Below are positions 59,438-64,000 of a stretch of DNA of 64,000 bases, piece by piece. The position numbers were made by a program, and so were the translations under genes. Source of the stretch: Vesta saturnalis. Lineage: Eukaryota > Arthropoda > Insecta > Coleoptera > Lampyridae. The stretch is taken from assembly GCA_036346205.1 (NCBI GenBank), contig JARFJB010001970.1, positions 1,392,001-1,456,000 of the forward strand, read 5' to 3'. Under the pieces are notes generated by a model that was given only the letters and a program-made list of their open reading frames with translations, ran no database searches and was not told where the DNA came from. The stretch's first letter is position 1; every line of letters starts with the position of its first letter.

Positions 59438-60083
59438 ACACACTGGGTCAATGTTCTTTAATTACAAAGATTACTTTCCCACTGTACTCCTGGCTATTGT
59501 AGACGTAAACTACAAATTTATTGATGTTGATGTGGGCTCGTATTGGAAAGAAAGGTGACAATGAAATATTTCAAAAGTCAGTCATGGGAGAGGAAATTTT
59601 CTCCGGTCAATTTAACGTACCACAACCAGCACCTTTACCAGGGACACATATCTAAACCCCACATTATTTAATTGGTGACGACGCGTTTGCATTTGATGTC
59701 TACATGGTGAAACCTTATTACAACGACCATGTTAGAAGTTCATGATAAAGCTATCTTCAAGTTTTCCGAATTTTGTATGTACCTATAGCAATTAAAACAG
59801 AATTATGTGGCATCTTGATTATTAGTCCATGTTGCCTTCATAATTTACTACGGGATGCTTATTTAGAAAACAACAGGATCCCATATTATCGTTACGACAA
59901 CAAAAGACCCAAACGTACAGATACCATGATTACATTAACTCGAAGGGGAGAGTTTTCAAACAGAGATGGATTTCAAATCAGAGATACTCTTAAAGATTTC
60001 TTTATCTCCGAAGTTGGAAAAGCATAATGGCAAGATGAATGGATAAACAGAATAAACCAGAGTAGATATTAACTACGATGCAT
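59438..60083 (+). pseudogene. PIF/Harbinger transposase relic lacking its catalytic Glu segment
   Basis: Readings in successive frames are MFFNYKDYFPTVLLAIVDVN and KFIDVDVGS (first catalytic Asp in IVDVN), then KGDNEIFQKSV and FNVPQPAPLPGTHI. HYLIGDDAFAFDVYMVKPYY carries the second Asp. HDKAIF should be followed by the Arg-rich helix with the catalytic Glu, but that segment is missing: the sequence jumps to VFRILYVPIAIKTELCGIL. The rest, CCLHNLLRDAYLENNRIPYY to 60027, is open. HARBI1-like enzymes need a second, Myb-like protein, which is not seen here. No target duplications or terminal repeats were located. Confidence 0.75.
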
Positions 60084-60172
60084 GGAAATTCCCAGAAAGC
60101 TTGTTTTATACTTTGTATTTAAAGTAATCGGTATTTGTACTAAATAATTTCAAATACTAAAATGTAGCAAGA

Positions 60173-60175
<3 letters not shown>

Positions 60176-60214
<39 letters not shown>
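60176..60214. repeat. (TA)n microsatellite
   Basis: About 19 TA units just downstream of the Harbinger relic. Confidence 0.9.
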
Positions 60215-60218
<4 letters not shown>

Positions 60219-60729
60219 TTACTTGTCTTATTATTATCCGGTTTTGTTGCTATAAGCTACCAATTCGACCTTGACCGCCCCTTGTAACCAGGTCGATCCG
60301 AGGCAATTGTATTGTTTTCTTGAGTAATATCATAGCGAGCAGACCGGTTACTGGCCAAATCGTGCCCCGGACGATGTAGCATTCTCTACTAACGGTATCG
60401 TCCTACTACCGGACAGTTATGTCTACTGTCACGACATAATAGATAGATATAAATAATAGATCGTATACTTACTGTATGAATCTCAAAATGTACATATACA
60501 TGTACCATACTGCTCTATACGCGATTCCTGGTTCTGCGCCCCTCACCGGACTTGCTGGTATTTATTAGCGACCAAATGATTCAATTATTTTTTTTTTTTT
60601 TTACTTTTATTTATTTCTTTTTATTTTTTTTTTTGTAGCTTTTCGAGTTATAGTTATTTCAATGTCATTTCATATTTATTTATCAAATCAGTTTTATTGT
60701 CGCGAGCCGTGTTACTTAAATAAATATTT
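60215..60729. other. No recognisable gene
   Basis: A less AT-rich part (60240-60440) shows no coding similarity. It is followed by a T-rich run at 60583-60636. Confidence 0.4.
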
Positions 60730-62150
60730 TATTAGTTCTCTATGAATTCATCGTTATTGCAACAATGTATACCTGTTCGGGTCCACTCCTTAGACAAAAG
60801 GTTTACGTTTGCTTTATACTTTTTTTAAGTTAAAGTTTTAACAATCACATGGGTTTAATAGAGCCGTATTTTTCGTACATACTGTAGCGATCCTAAATGT
60901 TATTTCGCGCCTATTTCAACTAAAGAGCCTTTTACTGGTTAGATTATCATTATCTTCGTTTATTATTAATTCAAACCGCTGGGTATAAAAACCTGTTCAA
61001 ACGCTTACCCTTATTTGATTGATTTAGAAGTTGTCATTTAACATTTATTAACATGTATTTAACTGAAAGCACCGAAATACAGCTACTTATTTAATTTAAA
61101 AGTACGATAATCTTTTATGTTTAAATTTTTATTACAAAAAAATGTACAATTTACCTGCTTTCTTGTTTTATTGTTTTGCAAGTAAATTGAAGGTATTTGA
61201 ATTCAATCGAAAAAAAGTAAACTTTTAGAGTAACTTCTTTAAATTTCTTATTTATTAAACGAATATTGCAAAGGAAGTGAAGTATGTTAATTATTTAACT
61301 TGAAACTATGCAACTCTATTCCGTTTACTCGATTCATATAATATGCTATTTACTATTTTAAATATTATTATAGCCTACCTGCTTTCCCTTTGCCTTTACC
61401 TGGTTTCTTGTTTTATTATTTGAGAATAAAAGACGGTATTGTGCTTCAATCGATAATGTGGGCTTTTAGTAAACTAAATTTTCCTTAAATAACTACATTT
61501 CTTATTTAAATGAATACTGCAAAGAAGTGAGGGATACTAATTATTTAAATTAAAACTGTGAGGATCTATTCAATTTAGTATGTTTAATTTGCTATTGAAA
61601 ACCGAATTGCTTTATTTATTGACTTAATTTCATTTACTGTCGGATTTAAAATTTTACAGAAACTGGGTTTTCCCTAACGACTTGACCTTTCTTTCATTTA
61701 ACTACTAAAATGCGTTTTATTTATTTGCGAAAACAAACCGTATTTCGTTCAGAATTTCGATTAAAACTTATAGATAGTTATTGTTTATTTATTTATTTGC
61801 TTTTTTTTGCTTTGGAATGCTGGTTCGATCCAGTTAAAATTGTTATTTTATTAGTTTTCTATAATTGATTGTCATTGCAAAAATGTTTACCTGTTGAGTT
61901 CAAGACAAAGGGGCAGTAGTTGCGGTTTAAGCTCACTCTACAATTCTACGAGTTTTAACAATCACATCTGGTATGGATTTAAAGAGCCGTAATTTTTCGT
62001 AGAAATTCAACCCTACAGCAATCCCAAACGTTATTTACGCGCCTTTTTTTTGTACACGTTACAAAAATTTACTGGTTAGAGTCTTGTCTTTATCCATTAT
62101 TAATTAAAACCGCTGAGTCTAAAATATGTTCAAAAACTCACCCGTACCGT
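60730..62150. repeat. Diverged direct repeats (period about 1.1 kb, with an inner period near 0.3 kb)
   Basis: Segment 60730-61020 recurs at 61840-62140, sharing TTTTAACAATCACAT, AGAGCCGTA.TTTTCGTA, GTTATTT.CGCGCC and AAACCGCTG. Between them, 61135-61330 recurs at 61380-61580 (TTCTTGTTTTATT, TATTTAAATGAATA-like and GAAGTGA context). All copies have the same orientation. No coding frame is present. These may be untranslated or regulatory repeats of an unidentified element, or an old segmental duplication. Confidence 0.6.
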
Positions 62151-62229
62151 TCAGTAACTCTATTAAATTAGAATTTATCATTTTAACCCGGACTTGCTAC
62201 ACTAATCCAAGATAGAAGCTGGAGCCATC

Positions 62230-62873
62230 ACAAACACGTCCTATCGCTGTGACGACCACTACACTATATGTTCCCCATTGGACGAAGGGTCAATGCTGGA
62301 AGGAAAGTGATTGGAAGTATGTGGACGATAATGAGAAATGAAAGCATGAGTCTAGCTGCGAAACGAGCAATCTATAATGGCGTATTCGTTCCGTCAGTAC
62401 TGTATGGAAGTGAGACATAGGTATGTCAAAAAAAGCACGAAAGAAAAATAAATGCCGTGGGTATGAGATTTCTGATAAAACGAGACGGGACAAGATAAAA
62501 AATGGATGCATAATGAGGGAGTGTGGTGAGGAAAAGACTATGTTGGATAGATATCAAAGTTGTACATTTCGTTGGTTTGGTCACATTGAGAGAATGAACA
62601 ACGCAAGATTAACGAAACAAATATATGTGGGTGAGGTTAGGGGAAAGGCCGGGCCTGGTAGGCCGCGTAAAACTTGGCTGAATGTAGTAGAATCTATGAT
62701 AAAGGAAAGAAAGATAAAGAGTTTTTAGAACAAAAGGGCATGTCAGAGACTATGTATGAATCTTGCGGAAGCTAGGGAGGTACACGGAGATAGGAAAGCA
62801 TGGAGAAAGATTGTGAATGAAAAATAAATAAGAGGCAGGGATTGTTTTGCCTACCCCGCAAGGGAATGGCGTG
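62230..62873 (+). pseudogene. Non-LTR reverse transcriptase C-terminal fragment
   Basis: Across three frames the sequence reads SMLEGKVIGSMWTIMRNESM, LAAKRAIYNGVFVPSVLYGS and QKKHERKINAVGMRFL. In 62560-62728 it continues with FRWFGHIERMNNARLTKQIY, GEVRGKAGPGRPRKTWLN and a Lys-rich end. This is the conserved tail of many insect retroelement polymerases, where Tyr-Gly-Ser-Glu-Thr follows the palm and the Trp-Phe-Gly-His-Val/Ile-Glu-Arg motif follows the thumb. The catalytic core is missing upstream, consistent with 5' truncation. The clade is not assigned. Confidence 0.72.
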
Positions 62874-62897
62874 AAGGTTAAGGTTAAGGTTAAGGTA
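62874..62897 (+). repeat. (AAGGTT)n tail of the retroelement fragment
   Basis: Four consecutive AAGGTT-type units follow the RT tail and likely represent its simple-repeat 3' end. Confidence 0.7.
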
Positions 62898-63460
62898 AGC
62901 TACCAATTATTTTCGCAAACAATGTTGTCCTTATAGTATTTGAGTCAAGAATCATAAAGAGGAGGATTCTTAATAATAAATTCAATTAAATATTCGTCAG
63001 CTCGGTCACCAAACGACACCATTCTTATATGTGTTGCGTTCTGCACTAGTGAATCACGCAACCATACTGCTCTCGAAGCGGTCCAGCGCGCAGGCTACGT
63101 CCATCGCCAACGCGACTCGTCGGAAAGTTCTTCATCTATACACCTATAAAGCGGTGAGCCGCTACCGCAGCCGCCTCCGGCCGCGACTACCGGGCCGCGG
63201 CTGCTAAGACATTAACATGTATTTATGTCTAGTAATCTCTATCTGACATGAAGTTTTAAACGTATTCTGACATAGATTATTGTTTTTACAATGTTGCCTG
63301 TGTTCGCTATGAACGTATAAAATGGAACGCCTCGCCTCAGTTTCGCTCTTCGTTGGTGCCACAGTGCGCAGGCGCAAAATGTTACATTGTATTGACCTGG
63401 TGGTTTCCTTTGGTGGTTTAAATGTTAAGTGTATTACTACTAATTGATAATTTTCACTTT
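62898..63460. other. Spacer with a GC-rich patch
   Basis: Bases 63060-63210 are strongly GC-rich for this window (GCCGCCTCCGGCCGCGACTA) and hold many CpG dinucleotides. A TATAAAAT at 63316 precedes TCAGTT at 63337. No coding frame of note is present. A promoter or a long terminal repeat fragment is possible but unproven. Confidence 0.35.
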
Positions 63461-63526
63461 GCCCTTTTAGCTCAGTCGGAATTTTGTACTTGCAAAATTA
63501 AGGATCGGGGTTCGTTATTCAGGCTC
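63461..63526 (+). other. Possible tRNA-derived remnant (tRNA-Lys-like 5' half)
   Basis: GCCCTTTTAGCTCAGTCGG matches the 5' half of a lysine-type tRNA and has a perfect box A (TAGCTCAGTCGG). A degraded box B (GGTTCGTTATTC) follows 30 bases later. The D-arm 3' side and the anticodon loop do not fold properly. It may be a SINE head or a tRNA pseudogene. Confidence 0.35.
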
Positions 63527-63554
63527 TCAACACGTTGAACAAATAGATTACAAA

Positions 63555-64000
<446 letters not shown>

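Noticed and set aside
62874..62897. Telomere-like repeat
   Set aside because: The unit AAGGTT differs from the insect TTAGG repeat, is only four units long, and follows a retroelement tail directly.

Overview
The window looks like arthropod, most likely insect, nuclear DNA. It is AT-rich and holds two tandem genes of the Yellow/major royal jelly protein (MRJP) family, a family almost confined to insects among animals. A short candidate intron, a TATA element and an AATAAA signal fit a eukaryotic gene. The order is inference; a beetle is plausible but not shown.

Almost everything else is mobile DNA at different stages of decay. 1-9.6 kb: a gag-like ORF1 of a non-LTR element, a broken protein-primed DNA polymerase B of Maverick/Polinton type interrupted by a microsatellite, a DDE transposase relic and a Jockey-like ORF1 plus endonuclease start. 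9.6-15.8 kb: nearly gene-free AT-rich DNA with two small inverted repeats and an 840-bp CA/CACG tract. 15.8-22.6 kb: a Tc1-like transposase split by a pair of tRNA-like sequences, then a foldback element whose left arm carries a whole piggyBac and whose right arm carries a whole mariner. 22.9-25.2 kb: the two Yellow/MRJP-like genes, the second apparently decaying. 25.5-26.0 kb: two more tRNA-like sequences, one inside a MITE with long terminal repeats.

26.9-33.1 kb: three Tc1/mariner (IS630) elements end to end, called A, B and C here. C keeps a complete 341-codon transposase frame but has lost its first catalytic Asp. 33.2-36.1 kb: an R2/R4-type RT with restriction-like endonuclease, a CR1/Jockey-like RT tail and a Penelope GIY-YIG piece. 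36.3-39.2 kb: element D, a Tc1-like transposon with inverted arms of about 860 bp. 40.4-43.6 kb: a degenerate Ty3/gypsy element. 43.8-47.1 kb: an L1-like ORF1, a GC-rich Jockey-like ORF1 with no ORF2, and a non-LTR endonuclease. 47.2-49.8 kb: a satellite array with a unit of about 166 bp. 49.8-64 kb: Tc1-like relics, a Penelope element, a PIF/Harbinger relic, diverged direct repeats and a non-LTR RT tail.

There is no operon-like organisation. The only likely host loci are the Yellow/MRJP pair. The most unusual structures are the doubly invaded foldback, the tRNA-like MITE family, the palindromic element D and the intact-frame but probably inactive transposase C.
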